Below are positions 11,327 through 24,189 of a stretch of DNA of 64,000 nt, in pieces. The stretch comes from Branchiostoma floridae (Eukaryota; Chordata; Leptocardii; Amphioxiformes; Branchiostomatidae), in contig NC_049985.1 in the NCBI RefSeq assembly GCF_000003815.2, forward strand, positions 16,578,058 through 16,642,057, given 5' to 3'. How positions within the stretch are numbered: the first letter of the stretch is position 1; the number at the start of each line of letters is the position of its first letter. A model generated the notes under the pieces. It was not told where the DNA came from and ran no database searches. It worked only from the letters and a program-made list of their open reading frames with translations. The position numbers and the translations under genes were made by a program.

Positions 11327-11532
11327 ATGTGGAAGACTTTCAAATCCTCACGGCACTTGCATTTCAAACCACTGTCTAAGGCAACCGTTAACGTTACGTG
11401 TCCACCAGTACCTACGGTAAAGATGACTTACATGTGGAGAAGGAACTTCAAATTACACAGACAATATCAACTCACTCTACATATAGACCAGGATACATAT
11501 GGAAAAGTTAAGGCTTTGTTTCTGAATACCGG

Positions 11533-11632
11533 NNNNNNNNNNNNNNNNNNNNNNNNNNNNNNNNNNNNNNNNNNNNNNNNNNNNNNNNNNNNNNNNNNNN
11601 NNNNNNNNNNNNNNNNNNNNNNNNNNNNNNNN
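11533..11632. other. Assembly gap of 100 N
   Basis: Exactly 100 ambiguous bases. This round number is the convention for a gap of unknown size, so distance and content across it are not known. An open frame crossing the gap is therefore meaningless. Confidence 0.98.
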
Positions 11633-12527
11633 ACACTGGTGGGCCCTGTGCTAATTTATTCATTGTCTACAGGTCCGTGGGCTGTGGACAACAGGATATT
11701 GAAAGAGCTTCCAGGGGTGAAAGGTAACTGAATGACGTCAAGCATGATGTGGAGTCTATCGTTCTGTTGTCATCCCAAGGGAGTGAAGTATTACTTTGGT
11801 TTGTTTGAATATCTGTTTGTGTATTTGTCCGTCTCTCTTTCCTGTGTTTCCTGTAATGCAGTTCATACATATCCTACCAGAGAGCGCTTCCCGCTTGAGG
11901 GGTAAAGACTACCATTCCTTGTGATACATTTGTAGCTAGCATTCTTTGCCCATCTTGGAACAGATCTGACTGTTTTTCTTTCTAGTCATGGAGTTAGATC
12001 TATTGAGCATTGACCTGGAGCGGATGACACAATTTGACATAGTCAATTTTAGAAATTACTACTGCTACTACTATATTACTACATAGGAACCAAAACATTG
12101 AGTGTAGGAGCCTACGACATGACAACATTGTTTATCTTAACTACATCAAAGAACGAATGATAAAACGACTGTGCATTTTTTGTTTGCTGACTAATCATGA
12201 GTCAGGTTTGTAATAGATATACTTCCTCTTTAGTCCAGACATTAATTGTTATATTTATCTCAAGAAAGAGGAAGTTAGTACCTCTGGAAGACTATGTCAT
12301 CAGCCTTAAAAAGTTAACACGGCACAGTGGTTTGTTCCACATACATAAAAGTGCATTATTGCTGACTATGACATGATTGTTTTTCTTGAATGGTGAACAC
12401 CTGGCATCGTTGACGAAGATGAAAAGCGTCGTCTGGCGACCCACGTGCCATGTGCAGATAGAGAAAGCCCCTCCGTAAATAACTTCATCAGGTTGGCAAA
12501 TATTCATATAGTAAGGTTCTTTAGGGA

Positions 12528-12680
12528 CAACCAAGGAGTACTTACTTCCAACTTTTCGGTGTCTATCAGACACCATCCGTCAGAATAGAATGACTGGAAA
12601 ATACTTCTTGCTGCTACTTATAGCCGATGTAGGTGGCTGATAGACACCGAAACGTTGGAAGTAAATACTCCTTGGTTGTT
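12528..12680. mobile_element. Foldback element with ~48-bp arms
   Basis: The left arm CAACCAAGGAGTACTTACTT (from 12528), continuing through CGGTGTCTATCAGACACC, is the near-exact complement of the right arm 12632-12680, which contains GATAGACACCGAAACGTTGG and ends ...CTCCTTGGTTGTTG. The loop is about 55 bp. No coding capacity. The arm sequence differs from family M. Confidence 0.75.
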
Positions 12681-12829
12681 GAAAGAGAGAGCCCCTATTA
12701 GCTGTAAAAGTGACAAGTGTGTTTTTCCACCCTCCTCTGTTTCCAAATAAGAAGTCAAACCCAGCTCGTCTAGATATAGCCAACATGTTTTTAGCCCTTT
12801 GTTACGATAATGTAAATCAACTGTCTATT

Positions 12830-12912
12830 TACACATGTAATGCATGTCCTCCAAATATTTACCATGCACTTTCAACTAGCCTTCGGGCATGGACTTGCAA
12901 ATAAGCTTTCAA
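12830..12912 (+). mobile_element. LINE-like 3' tail, diverged copy
   Basis: TTCAACTAGCCTTCGGGCAT followed by GGACTTGCAAATAAGCTTTC matches the conserved end of the tail family at 5188 and 10594. The upstream part is too diverged to align by eye. Confidence 0.5.
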
Positions 12913-12919
12913 TTTTATC

Positions 12920-15900
12920 ACGTAAAAACTCTGCAATTATAAAACCCGAGCTGGAAGGAAAGATACTGTTAATTTCAGTTTTGGCAACCAAAGACAAAGC
13001 TACAATTATGATGGATGTTTTATGTCAAATGAAGTTTCCTATTTAGTGAAAAGCGACCGAATCGGCAACGTAACCGCGGTCAGAATTTCACTATATAATG
13101 AATATACTTATACATACCATAATTGTTTCCGAACGACACACAGAAGTACACTTTCTGCCGAATATCAGTTCATGTCACTTTCAACGACACACATGCTGGA
13201 AGTTGAGTGAGTTTGACAGTACAAAAACACCATCTTGAGGAACCCCCTTGTACTGCAGTATGAACTTTGGATATTAGCATAAGCTGCATTACCTCCAAGC
13301 CACGGATAATGTTGCCGACTTCTTGTACCGGGGTTGGATCATGACTATGAAACAGTTAGCAACCAAACACTAGTACTCAATTTCATTAGTTATAGAAAGA
13401 CGTCGCAATCCGCTGGACCTAACGTTTGTGTAAATGACACTGTGTTTTCAAATCGCCATTCCAAAACCCAACGGTTGTAGAAATAATGCTGCAAAAAAAC
13501 ACCAACACCCTGCTAGAAGGCATGACGGAATTGCTTTACTGACAAGACTGAAAACATTAAATCAACAAACACATCTTAAAAAGGAAAGATGTTGATAATC
13601 TCTTTTGTATTCTTCTGCTATGATAAATTTGCTCTTGTTGTGATCCGAGTCGCTGATATTTACCGTGTGCTGTACCAGTAGTGACAGGGACAACATCACG
13701 ATGTGTACTTAGAGAGGAAATCAGGTCATCGACCCCTTCATCATACCTACATATCTATCTAGTCCCTTGACCTCCAGGTAGTTTGGTGGGGGGCACGGGT
13801 GTGCAGGGTACAAATTTAGATATGAAGATGAAGAGCTGTCTCCATGCACTTCTTTCCCTTGCAGGGTTAGTCTTTCTTGCAGGGTGACATTCTGCAATAT
13901 TGTCCTGCCAATCTTTCTGTCAATCCTTCATTGTACAACTCCTTTCTGACCAGCTCCCTTTGCTTATCTCGACACTTCTGCATAGGGGGCATATCTGCAT
14001 GGTACCCCTATGCGGCGACAGCACGCCTTCCTACGAAAAAAGTTGCACTTTGGAGAGCCATACTTAGATTTTATTTGCTTCACATGTGTACAACGTCAGA
14101 AAAGTTAACGATAAGCGACAGTGCTTTCACCATAGTTTGTTGGGGGGAGGGGGGAGAGGGGGGTGGCTTATTATCAGGTATATTTTGCCAGCCAGTAGCT
14201 ACCCGATATGATGAGTAATGAGGCTGTTTAACGTGGTCGAGGCACCTCCTCGAGTACGGGACCCCCATATGCCGTCTCTACCAGGGGTAGTTGGAAAATA
14301 GTAGGTTGTGGGTGCTACCCTTTCAATGGTCAGGCCCATAGAAGGATGACCATAGTGTTTCGTTTGAGCAATGTTGACCTCATTGTGGACTCCTGGCCTC
14401 CATACCTGTACGGCAATGCAGACTTTTAAGTAGTAAGCACGGACAACTGCAGCCTCGTTCTGATGCATGACCCCGGATGACCCCGAGAAATAAAAAAAAT
14501 GGCCACCGTACATGGTAAGATGTCTTTTAGTAATAATAAGTTTATTGCACATCCTTGTCCGAGGGCTAATTGCAACCTACATGATATTGGACTGACATAC
14601 AGCGTGAAAATAGTATAGCAACCGTCTATTCTAGTCTAAAAGTTAACACTACTATTCCAGCTTAATGGGTTCTGCTTCTTTTTCCGACTCCCTTTTGTTG
14701 CCGAATTCTTCTACCCGTGAGCCATTTTGGCATTAGGATGGCCTGGTAAAGGGTAGTCTTCTCGTCTCTGCTTGTTTATCAGGCCTTTATCTCTTATCTA
14801 AGGCGGACATGCCTAAGCCTTTCAAATCTTCTTGCATAGTAGGAGAGTCAATTCAATGCCACTTACGTAAGTCACACATTGTCTATTGTTGCTCTTATGC
14901 TTACCTCACCCTTTTCACGTTGTTTTCTAGTGAACCAGGGTAAAACAGGAATAGGAACACAGTGTGGGCGTCTGGGCGTGAAAACTCTTCCTAAAATAGC
15001 ATTTTTTGTTGTTCTCCAAGGTTAGAAGTGACGTAGTAAATTCTGGTTTCTTTGACAGAAGTTGACTGCAATTTTGCGCGGGAAAACCTAGCGACAGGCC
15101 GCCATCTTTGTTGCTGGGATACGCCACCTCAGCCATCGTCTGACAAATACAGGACACATTTTGGGACAAGAGAAATGCAGTGATTGAAAGGGTGTGTTAG
15201 AAAAGATCGGGGTCATCAGGAGTTCGTTTGGTTTCCGACTTGAAAACTTTTGCCTTTCCTCTTAGAACTAGTTTTAGACTAGAGTTCCACGACCTCATAC
15301 CTTTGCCAAGTGATTTTGTCTCTTCAGTGTGAATGGTTCACACACATTTTAACACACAATTATGCGTACCAGACCATGCTTCACATAGAGTTGACCTAAT
15401 GATGTTGGCCTTCCATTAAACGTCGAACTTTCGCACTTCATAACTATGAAGTCCAAGTCATTTAAAACTAATGTGCCATATGAAATGTTTCCGTAACACA
15501 AATTGTTTTACACTATTCTATAGAAACTTGAAAAATGCCATAATTACAGAAAGTGATTTATCAGAATCTAGAGCTGGACAAAAATGGGGAGAGATAATCC
15601 CTTTAGTGATGTAATTATATTATTGTACAATATGTAAATACCGAATTTGTATACCTGTAAATAAAGTTCATGGATTGGACCATGAAAAGTAAAAAAAAAT
15701 GTGCCATATAAATTTCCAACCAATTAATTAACTAAACACATAAGGCTCTTTTTTCATAGTTTTTTCATAGTAGTACTCTAAAAATTACATATTTAGATGT
15801 TTGGACATGCTAGTATGAAATGCTATCAAACTGTAAGATCTCCGCATTAGATATTTAAGATTCGAGTCTTGTCAATTTCATCACGTTATTCTTTACCACA

Positions 15901-18345
15901 GCTACCTACACAAACAAAAACAACATGAAAATTCAGCATCCCCTGTTTCAGTTGTCTTCTTCAAAAGTTTCCAGCAGCGGAATCACTCAAGTTCCAATAA
16001 ATTATCAAACTGGTATAAAATACAGTTTTCAGCCAATACATGTATTCAGTATGCAGCTCAGTGGCCACCATATTTGTGTCGAAAGTCAGCATTCTGTCCT
16101 GAAATAATCATTACTATTACTGTCACATTCCCCAGGACTTGTACAAAATGTTTTACAGTGAAGTAGTCTCCATGCATGCTAATATCATCCGCGGTACCAT
16201 GGCTAGCTCCTGTTCCGTTTAAAAACTTTATCTATAAAAACGTTCGTCGTGACTGAAGAATACGTATCAAACCCTCAGAACACAAGCAATCCTCACAACT
16301 CGTAAAACCCCAAACCCAAAACGGCGTTTGAAGATATTTCTTTCTTAACTTCCGACGAGACTGTATTAAAACGCGTGAATGACACCTACGCGAGTTGACT
16401 TTGAATGAACCTACGCGTTTTCTTCTGCACCCACTCTTCCAGTTTGGCAATGCGTTTCATTCTCCGAGAACACTGAAGAGGGTGGGGTCAAAGCACAAAT
16501 AATGACGTCATTTCATGGGATGTTGGCATCCAACTGAGTAGGTGTTATCCTAGACCACCCCAAAACATCCCTGTACGGTAGGAGCGACCGGAAATGACGT
16601 CACAGTCATGACATCACAGATAGAATTTGTTCCATGTTCTTCTGCAATGACTGTTTTGAGCGAAACTAAAAGTACATTGGCGAGTGTGCGCAAAACCCTT
16701 ACAAATCAGTGTACAACGTTAACATATTGATACCAAAATTTCTTTATTTCTTTATTTCAGGCACTCAACGGCCCATATGAAATAAGGAAAAACGTGTAAA
16801 ACACAGAATATGTACAAGACAGCATTTCTAAATATCCTAGAAATAGAGCTATGTACAGAGGCACCACGAGAGATTGCTGAAGAATGAATTGCGGTAGAAT
16901 GAGTCAGACCTAAGCACACACTGTACATTGCAATGTTATTGGATGAATGAAAAATCTACAAAGAAATGATACTGTTTACGCCATCTGGCGTCGAAGGTAT
17001 CAGTATGGTTGAACACAAACATTTCACTAGCGCTGCAGGATCTAGGCAAATTCATTGTTATACGAAAACGATTGTTGTAAGCAATGCAACATTTGGATTT
17101 TATTTAGTCACATGAGCATGTTAAAACATTCGGTCCATATGTATAGTCATAGCTTGCCTCCTTTGATTGTGATATGCTCAGTGATTAAAGGTGACCGTCC
17201 GTTCATTCGAACGTTGACATTCCTCGCATCAAACGGCGGCGGAGACATCTCATGTTTTCTTTAAAGCTTCACAGTATTTACTAGGGATTTTGCATCAGCT
17301 TTAATTTACAGGCCGAAGTAGTGGGCATTAGTCGTTTGGTACATTAGAAAGGGATTTCTACGTGTTTTATGCATTTTACTCTGTATCGCTTGATAGATCT
17401 TTCATCTTGATATCTTTTGGAATAAAAGTTTGGCATTTTCTCCGTCTTTATCATTACACAGTCAACATAATTGTTACCAAGCTTCACCATACAGCCATAC
17501 AGTTGAAAAACTGTTTCCAGTCTTGCTGGATGACATAGGATAAACCTCTTTGTGGGCCACGACACCAGGATACTGCTGCCTGTGACCCACTTGTATTGTA
17601 CTGTTTGCAATTTCAATAAATCAAATCAAATCAAATTAAAAGTAAGCTTCAAAAGTAAGTTTCAAGAGCGTCGCGGAAATGAAAGCTAGAACGTCCTTGA
17701 ACAAGCCATGGGGTCTGTTGGAGACTATTAGGATCATAGATAAGCCGACATGTGCGTAACTGATAAATGTCGACTGGAAAAATAGAGCCCCCATTGCCAC
17801 ACTAGCCGATTAAAGGATAAATATATCAGTAGTCCCTTTAGGCAGCTCTACGTGTCCATGGCTTCTGTGGCAAAGGCCGAACTCTTTGTTAGCTGAACTA
17901 TGACACCACAGTACGACCATGAACTTCATCGTACGTGGTCGCTGTGAAGAAACCAAAGCCACTTCTTTCTTCTGACAGTTCTTAAAAACTGCTGTGAAAT
18001 TTTGGAAACTGGTCAGTTTGAACAATTTCAGTTTCACAGGGCCCGATATTTTAATTCATGATTGAAGACTTTTATTGCATACATGTATACTCATCGGGTT
18101 AAGTATATGTTGCAACAAAAGAATAGTTTGCAGATATACATATACAATTTGAAGCTAAAACAAGAATGATATTAGAGCAAGTGAGTTCTAGCTCTACTAG
18201 CTTCTTTGCGATGGTGAAAATGTAAAAACAGATATGTTTTGAAACCAATGGTTTGTCTAAACTTATTAGGAACATGCTTGTATTCGCTACGTTTATGAAG
18301 TCTATGTCGTTCAGGCTCACTAGATTCAGGCTCTAGTCTACTATT
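12920..18345. other. Upstream sequence without a supported gene
   Basis: Besides the minus-strand tail at 14530-14640 it holds a partial GACTAGAGTTCC repeat (15274-15313), a T/A-rich LINE-like end with CCTGTAAATAAAGTTCATGG (15653-15672), and a tail AATAAATCAAATCAAATCAA at 17615. GCCGCCATCTTT at 15100-15111 is a YY1-type core-promoter motif in minus orientation, and an ATG frame overlaps it. No splice-supported gene was found. Confidence 0.4.
14530..14640 (-). mobile_element. LINE-like 3' tail, minus orientation
   Basis: Read on the minus strand it gives TTTTAGACTAGAATAGACGG, then GCAATTAGCCCTCGGACAAG and GATGTGCAATAAACTTATTA. This is the same block order as 10594-10697. Confidence 0.65.
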
Positions 18346-18348
18346 TCC

Positions 18349-18505
18349 TACTTCCAAGCAAAGATTCGGCTCCGGCTATCAAGCTATTTTGTACCGGTCT
18401 TGGCCGCGAGACATATAGAAACCGGTACAAAATAGAAAGCTCGTCATAAAAAACGCCTATAACACGTCAAAAACCGCCCGAGCCAAACCTCTGCTTGGAG
18501 AGTAA
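18349..18505. mobile_element. Foldback MITE, family M, diverged left end
   Basis: The left end TACTTCCAAGCAAAGATTCG is a decayed form of the family end; the right end is AAACCTCTGCTTGGAGAGTA. Inside, CGGCTCCGGC, ACAAAATAGAAAGCTCGT and the AAAACCG block match the insides of the copies at 28543-28728 and 42351-42539. This shows common descent beyond the termini. Confidence 0.7.
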
Positions 18506-19330
18506 CTATCTCCGACATTGTTATGTATAGTCCGTTAACGTTATTTCTAACGTTACCACGAATCAAGATTAGAGTTCCTAGAATACAGCAACAGGTGTTT
18601 TCTTATTATATCTAAGGTATTTGTAAGTCAAGTCAATAAGACCTAGCCCCGTCGTGTCAAGTCTGCCCTACCCAACGCCATGGTATTTTGACTATGCGCA
18701 CACCTACGTTGTCATGTACTGTTTGAGAGCACGGTTTGATTGATAGGTTGATCTAGTAAACACCACGTGGTGGGGTGGGTGATTAGAGGCACAAGTAAGC
18801 AGGGGATGGTGTTTACAGTTTGTACCGTTAAGTGTGATTACACCGGACCAAATCGGCACTGTCTACACAAAAATTCGCCCATAGAGGAGTATTGAGCACC
18901 ACCTGGATGTCGTACTAGTAGTATTCCTCGAAGTTTGCAACCACGCGGCGATTGTTTTTGCTCCTACATGGACGATTTCGTGTCAATGTATGTAACATTA
19001 CGTCAGCTTTTCATTCTACGTCTTCAACTTGTAGCATTGAGAAGACCTTTGGCCTGAGGGTCGACATTTCGCGGTTATTAGCGAAGCGATTGTCCCGCCA
19101 GGTGGCCTGAAGGAGAAAACAAGAACAGGTTGAAGTTCAAACTGGTTTGAATCATTATTCAGCGAGTTAGACTCGTTCGACTTCTGCCCAAGTCGGCGCA
19201 AGAATAGCTAGCCATTCACGGGGGTTTCTTGGCGACGCGGTGTAAAGGCGACTGTGTGATTGTGTTGAATGTCATTACTCGCCGTGAATACAGTCAGAGC
19301 GCTACGGTAAAAAGCCCCCAGGCCCTAACC
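18506..19330 (+). promoter_or_regulatory. INF2: Proximal upstream region and 5' UTR of INF2
   Basis: The transcription start should lie in this stretch. The sequence just before the start codon is richer in CG than the surroundings and has no obvious TATA box. The frame of exon 1 stays open upstream as far as about 19229 but has no upstream ATG, so the transcript start or a short 5' UTR is expected between about 19000 and 19330. The exact start cannot be read from the sequence. Confidence 0.35.
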
Positions 19331-19793
19331 ATGGCGGAGGGCGGTGTGGAAGCTACAGCTAAAGCTTCAGAGCCCGCTGTTAAACTCAAGATATCAGGAG
19401 GGATGCAGAAATGGGCGAAACTTCGCCAGGAGACGAAGGAACGAGCGGCGGTGAATCAACAGCAGGCCGCCTTGCTCGCAGCCTCGGCGTTAGAGAGCTC
19501 CGACCCCGAGAGCTACATCAAGACCCTCCGCTGCCCCTCCGTCAAGACGTACTCGGCGTTAAAGAAGAAGCTCGCGTCTTGTGATTCAGAATGGATGCTG
19601 GGATTCCTTGAAGAAGACGGACTAGGGATCTTGTTCGAATCCTTGGAGAAACTATCTCAGAAGGGTTTCGCCAGTTTTGCGGACGCATTCGTGCAGTTGG
19701 AGTGTGTTGGGTGTGTCAAGGCTGTCATGAACTCCAAAACTGGGCTTGACTTCATCGTACAACGGAGAGAGTGTAGCAGAAAACTGGCTACAG
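19331..19793 (+). CDS. INF2: INF2 exon 1 (coding): start and first half of the regulatory domain
   Basis: INF2 is a formin that nucleates and severs actin filaments and, in vertebrates, promotes actin assembly at the ER and mitochondrial fission sites. The exon encodes 154 codons plus one base. The start ATG has a good context (CTAACCATGG). Residues 22-40 (GGMQKWAKLRQ) align with the very start of human INF2, so this protein has 24 extra, low-complexity Ala/Glu/Lys residues at its N terminus. Further identities recalled from human INF2 are the SDPE, PSV..YS.L.K.L, W...FLE..GL..L, and QL.CV.CV.AVMNS blocks. The domain is the diaphanous-inhibitory (DID, GBD/FH3 armadillo) domain, which binds the C-terminal DAD. 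The donor is ACAG|GTGAGA at 19794, phase 1, and joins exon 2 without a frame break. The gene continues right. Confidence 0.93.
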
Positions 19794-20877
19794 GTGAGAT
19801 GAAACATGTTTGTGAATAACGTATGGTGTTTGTGTGTTCGGTGAGACAGTATTTGTCAACAAACAGTGTATGAGTGGTGGGGAGGGCAAAGGACTCAAGT
19901 TACGTTTGGCAAGATAACTCAATTATGTAACAAAGTTACCCACAAATTTATTAAAATACGCAGTCACCAACGTGCATAAACTTTATTCAAAATGTCCATA
20001 GATTGATCTTTAACATAACATTTTGGATGGGAAGGTGGTTAATTTGATAATGGTCTCATTCGTGAATCGCCATTTTGAGACTGGCAAACATTTACATTGT
20101 TCGCCTCTTGACAATATGTTTTTCATTGATATACCCAACATGGTCATAATCATATCGTTTTTACCGTTTTCAATCGTTATCTTTTTATTGATTGCCAACT
20201 TTTTCCAGTTTTTATACATGAAAAGCCAAACGTAGTAAGAATTATTGATAAGCATTTTTCTGCCATCATATGCAAATTACCCACAGACAGTTCAAACGTG
20301 AGGACACTTCGTTTACACGTGACGGTATGTACCCCATGTCTTCAACACAAGAGACCTCTGTTAGAATGATTTGTCGTTGCAAGATCACAATAATAAGTAT
20401 TCAAAACGTTTTAGAAGAAAGAAAAGTGCTATAAAACCTATGATTATCGTAATAGACGGAGATATGTACATGTGGGATGAATTGGTGCAAAAGTCCGGGG
20501 GACTCCGACCTGAACCTCACCTGGAAAGACAATTGTGGGAACCTTAAGAGAGCATCAGACCGGAAAACAGCCCTTAATGATCGTGGGAAGACTCCGACCG
20601 TACCAGCTGGTTTGAGTAATTTATTCGATACGTCATGTGCAAGACATGGCGCGAAAAGAACCTGTCGGATCGTTATGGTTTTCAGACAGCTAGGACAACA
20701 CTCCACTGCACGATAATTAATTTTATTTGTCTCGTGTCAGTGTATCACAACTAGTATAGTACTGTTGGATACTTGTTCAATCAGTATACTATCTTTTGTT
20801 CTGCCGAGTTGCTGTTAAATCATTGCTAGAAGGGACTCAACTTCGCTCTCTATGTCTACCTTAAGCTTGCTAATTGT

Positions 20878-21007
20878 TATTCTCCAAGCAGAGGTTGAGT
20901 CGCGGAGATATAGTTAGTAGTAGTCGGTAAGTTACCGACCGGCTAGCTCAGCCGGTAAATTCCCCGACTACCACTATATCTTCGCGACTCAACCTCTGCT
21001 TGGATAA
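20878..21007. mobile_element. Foldback MITE, family M, long near-perfect arms
   Basis: TTCTCCAAGCAGAGGTTGAG...CGCGGAGATATAGT on the left pairs with ACTATATCTTCGCGACTCAA...CCTCTGCTTGGA on the right, giving arms of about 45 bp. The centre holds its own small palindrome (GTTACCGACCGGCTAGCTCA region). It sits 1.1 kb behind exon 1. Confidence 0.75.
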
Positions 21008-21884
21008 TAGCTTATTGTCCCCCAAACGACCCAGGGGTCAGTGACTAGGTAGGAATGTAAGTAGGTAGGTAAAAGAGACTTGGCTTAAAAGCAACATTCA
21101 TAAGATCCTTGTTTATTAGTTATTGGGAGATGATATGGCGGGATTGACAAAACGATTTGTTATGAAGGCTGATGGCAGACCATTTTAGTTCGTTTCGTTG
21201 TTCGTCTCATATTTCTACCAATGCGTTCAATACGTTCATGGTAATATTGGACACCCCACCAAAAACCTACACTACGCAGCTAAAAGCACACACACACCAA
21301 CGCACTTTACAAATATATCAGTCATAAGAGTCAAAGGAGCCATCGCCCTTTAGAGATTCAGTGATCAGTGTATCACCCTATATATTTCTTACCGTACGGT
21401 CACTTCCTATTGAACATTCGACCTTTTCGTCGAATTTTCTGTTCGTAAAAGACGCACACCGGATGTCACGTAAACAGAGGAGCAAACATTCTCTATGCGG
21501 GACCAACAAATGTAGTGTGTCGGTGTACTTTAAGTAACCTCTCACAATACATGGCCGACTTCTGGACCTCGCGATCGCCCCCATTCTTTCAGACTTGTGT
21601 TTGCCCTACACTGTGCTGTATATTCAGTGCACTGCCCTTATTACGCCTGTTTCATTCTTGGTGCACTCTTCTGAGAAAGAAGGGCAGAAATTACTATAAA
21701 AAGGGGAAGAGGTAACGTCTTCACCGCGAACTTCAATACATCTCGAAATTTTTTGTCCTGTCTTCTGCGCGTCTATCCTCTCACGGTTTCAACCGCAAGC
21801 TTAAAACCACTATGAAGGCTACATATTTTTTTCATTGCGCCGCGTTGTTAAGTCAATATCGCGAACCTTTCCTCTTTTACAGTA

Positions 21885-22320
21885 TTAGGCCATGTTGATT
21901 TGATTATATGGATGACATCCGCGCGCGCAACAATTTTTGGACGTAGCCCCCCTCCCCAAATGTATTCGACAATGCTATAAATTATACCAAGCAGCTGCAA
22001 AATGAGCAAATATATGCCGTAGATTTGAAAAAAAAAGATATCGAAAAATGGTATCATTGTCGTAGAATGCTTAAGTCAGTCCCAAAGTCAAAGACGCAGA
22101 TATGAAAGTACAAAATAAAGAATCTATTGTTCGGTATACCATACTCCTTGTGTTCAGTTTTTTTGTTCAACCTCTCTGACCACTTAGATCTCGTGAGGAA
22201 GGCGCCTTGTTTTTGCCAAACTTTTTATTTATGCGCACGCTCGCATCAGTTTTGGGGTTCCCAGAGGATGTTATCCATATAGTCAAACCAACATGGCCTT
22301 AGAGGGATTCTGGAAAATGG
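21885..22320. repeat. Dispersed repeat family B, copy 1
   Basis: GCAGCTGCAAAATGAGCAAA, TATATGCCGTA, GTATACCATACTC.TTGTGT and CTGACCACTTAG occur in the same order and similar spacing at 55045-55450. Both then pass through GCAC.C.CGCATCAGTT and GGGGTTCC. The copies are too diverged to be a recent duplication. Class unknown, no coding frame. Confidence 0.65.
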
Positions 22321-23002
22321 CATCCTTGGCCTGGCAGTTAGGTCGGGAGCCTTAGAAGGGAAAATGCGTTTTTTAACCACTCATTTTCCCTTCGATATTT
22401 TTTCGAATCCAAACGGGTTCAAATTTTGTTGTGGTTCACATTCAGTGCCGGGATACCAACAATTGTTGTGTAAACATTCTCACGGTTCGGCGCCAGGTTA
22501 GGAAAACAAACAATTAAATGTCGAACGGAAGCTCTTTGGAACATTTTTTTCCAGAAAATGTACGGCTACGTCAGTCTTTTCGACCGTTGCTAACGATAAC
22601 GGCATTAAACCTTGTCCGTTTCTAGGTTGTTTTCTAGTTTTCTTCTGGTCTCTATTAAGTCAATGCTAGTATAAGTGCATTGGATGTCCTATGGTCAGCC
22701 ATAACCTTTTTATTTATAGCGAGGTAAAGTGCACCGGTGTTAACTCTGAGATAAGTAGCTATTACGGTAGTAAATGCCAATGTTAATATCCTTACAATCT
22801 ATCTGATTATCGTCGTCTTGAAATTGACCATGAAAGTTGCAAACGAGCATCAACGAATTTTGAAAGTTGGCGCATTTTCATAATTGAAGATTTTTTGGGG
22901 GGGGGGACTTTTTACGAGTGATTACATTTCCCCCCTCCTTTCTTCCAAATGCCCTGTAGATTGCCCTATGGGGTATTTCACTCTAGCTGCGGCACGTTTG
23001 AG

Positions 23003-23060
23003 TGCTCTCCAAGCAGAGGTTAAAAAAACAGCCGGAGCCTAACCTCTGCTTGGAGAGTAC
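23003..23060. mobile_element. Minimal family M foldback (58 bp)
   Basis: GCTCTCCAAGCAGAGGTTAA and AGCCTAACCTCTGCTTGGAG are separated by only about 17 bp (AAAAAACAGCCGGAGCC). It is the shortest member here and keeps just the termini and the subterminal CAGCCGGAGCC block found in the 28543-28728 copy. Confidence 0.75.
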
Positions 23061-23074
23061 GTTTGAGGCGTTAC

Positions 23075-23213
23075 CGCGACCGAACGATTTGACAGAGCGC
23101 TCAACGAATTTAATCGATAAAAACCAACCTCTTTACGCTTTGTGTGTTTTCTTGTTTTTTTTTCTTCGTCCTACTTTCTTGAACGTTTTGTATGATATCC
23201 CCATCATTAAGTC
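23075..23213. repeat. Dispersed repeat family C, copy 1
   Basis: GATTTGACAGAGCGCTCAAC, GAATTTAATCGATAAAAACC, then GCTTTGTGTGTTTTCTTG and ATGATATCCCCAT. The second copy at 38677-38795 has the same blocks in order. It lies directly right of a family M element here. Confidence 0.6.
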
Positions 23214-24189
23214 AAGCGTGAAGCAAATTCGGAGGCAGCAACGCCACCAACGTGCCACAGCCCAGTGATACACTCTCCTACAGTGTTTTTTCGACCTTTA
23301 TGTAACCTTGATGCATCTTCGGCCTAAGCCGTTTTTCAAAATGTCAGGGGGCGAGGAAGTTCAGGTGTCTTGGCCTCTTAATAGTACACACAAAGATTTA
23401 CAGTTCGACATTCCATAATCACATTCGGAGTAGTCAACATAATATCAGTTCTCATAGTCCATTGTTACATAATTCCTCGTCGCGCCAAGTTTCTAAAAGA
23501 AACGACTGAGGGCGCCTGCCTCAAGTTCTCCCTCAGACTATTCTATAGAACTGTGTCTGAGTAGGATATAGATCTTCTATGCACTTCCCTATGGACCATT
23601 GGTAAGTATAGTAGGTTTGACTCGCTTTGTCGCGTGTTGGACATCGCGTTCATGTAATCAGCAATTCTTAACAACATATCCCGCTGCTGTAGCACAGTTT
23701 ATGTTGTAAACGGTCTCAGCGCCTTAGCCACGTACACACACCGCCATTGTTGTGTCGATCCTGATAGATGAGTTAGAGAGTTCAAAGGTTTATCTAAAAC
23801 TATTTTGGTCTCACATTACACAATATGGCTGACCTCAGTCGCTAAGGATGTGACCTATGACATATCTGACATAATCCATTCTTTACGTACCAACTTGTAA
23901 GTTGTATATATGTATCAAAAACTTCGTAGAATCTCCTGAAAATGACTAAACAAATAGTTACAAAAAACATTTAAGACCTGTGTTTGTTAAAAAAAAAGTA
24001 GTGTCCGATGAATGTCAATGCGAACGATACAAATAAGTTAAAAGAATAAGTAATCAAAATAACGGTAGTCAAAATGATTTTTTTCTAATTCTAAAGCAAC
24101 AAATAAGTGGCATAAAACATATAATATGATTATTCATAAGGCAAATCAATGACGACGTTATCGATCGAAAGTACATGTACCAACCCATC

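Noticed and set aside
11327-11731. 134-codon open frame
   Set aside because: It crosses the 100-N gap, so its continuity is an artefact.
19229-19330. In-frame open extension upstream of the INF2 ATG
   Set aside because: It contains no ATG (only TTG-type starts), and the ATG at 19331 has a good context, so the extension is taken as 5' UTR.
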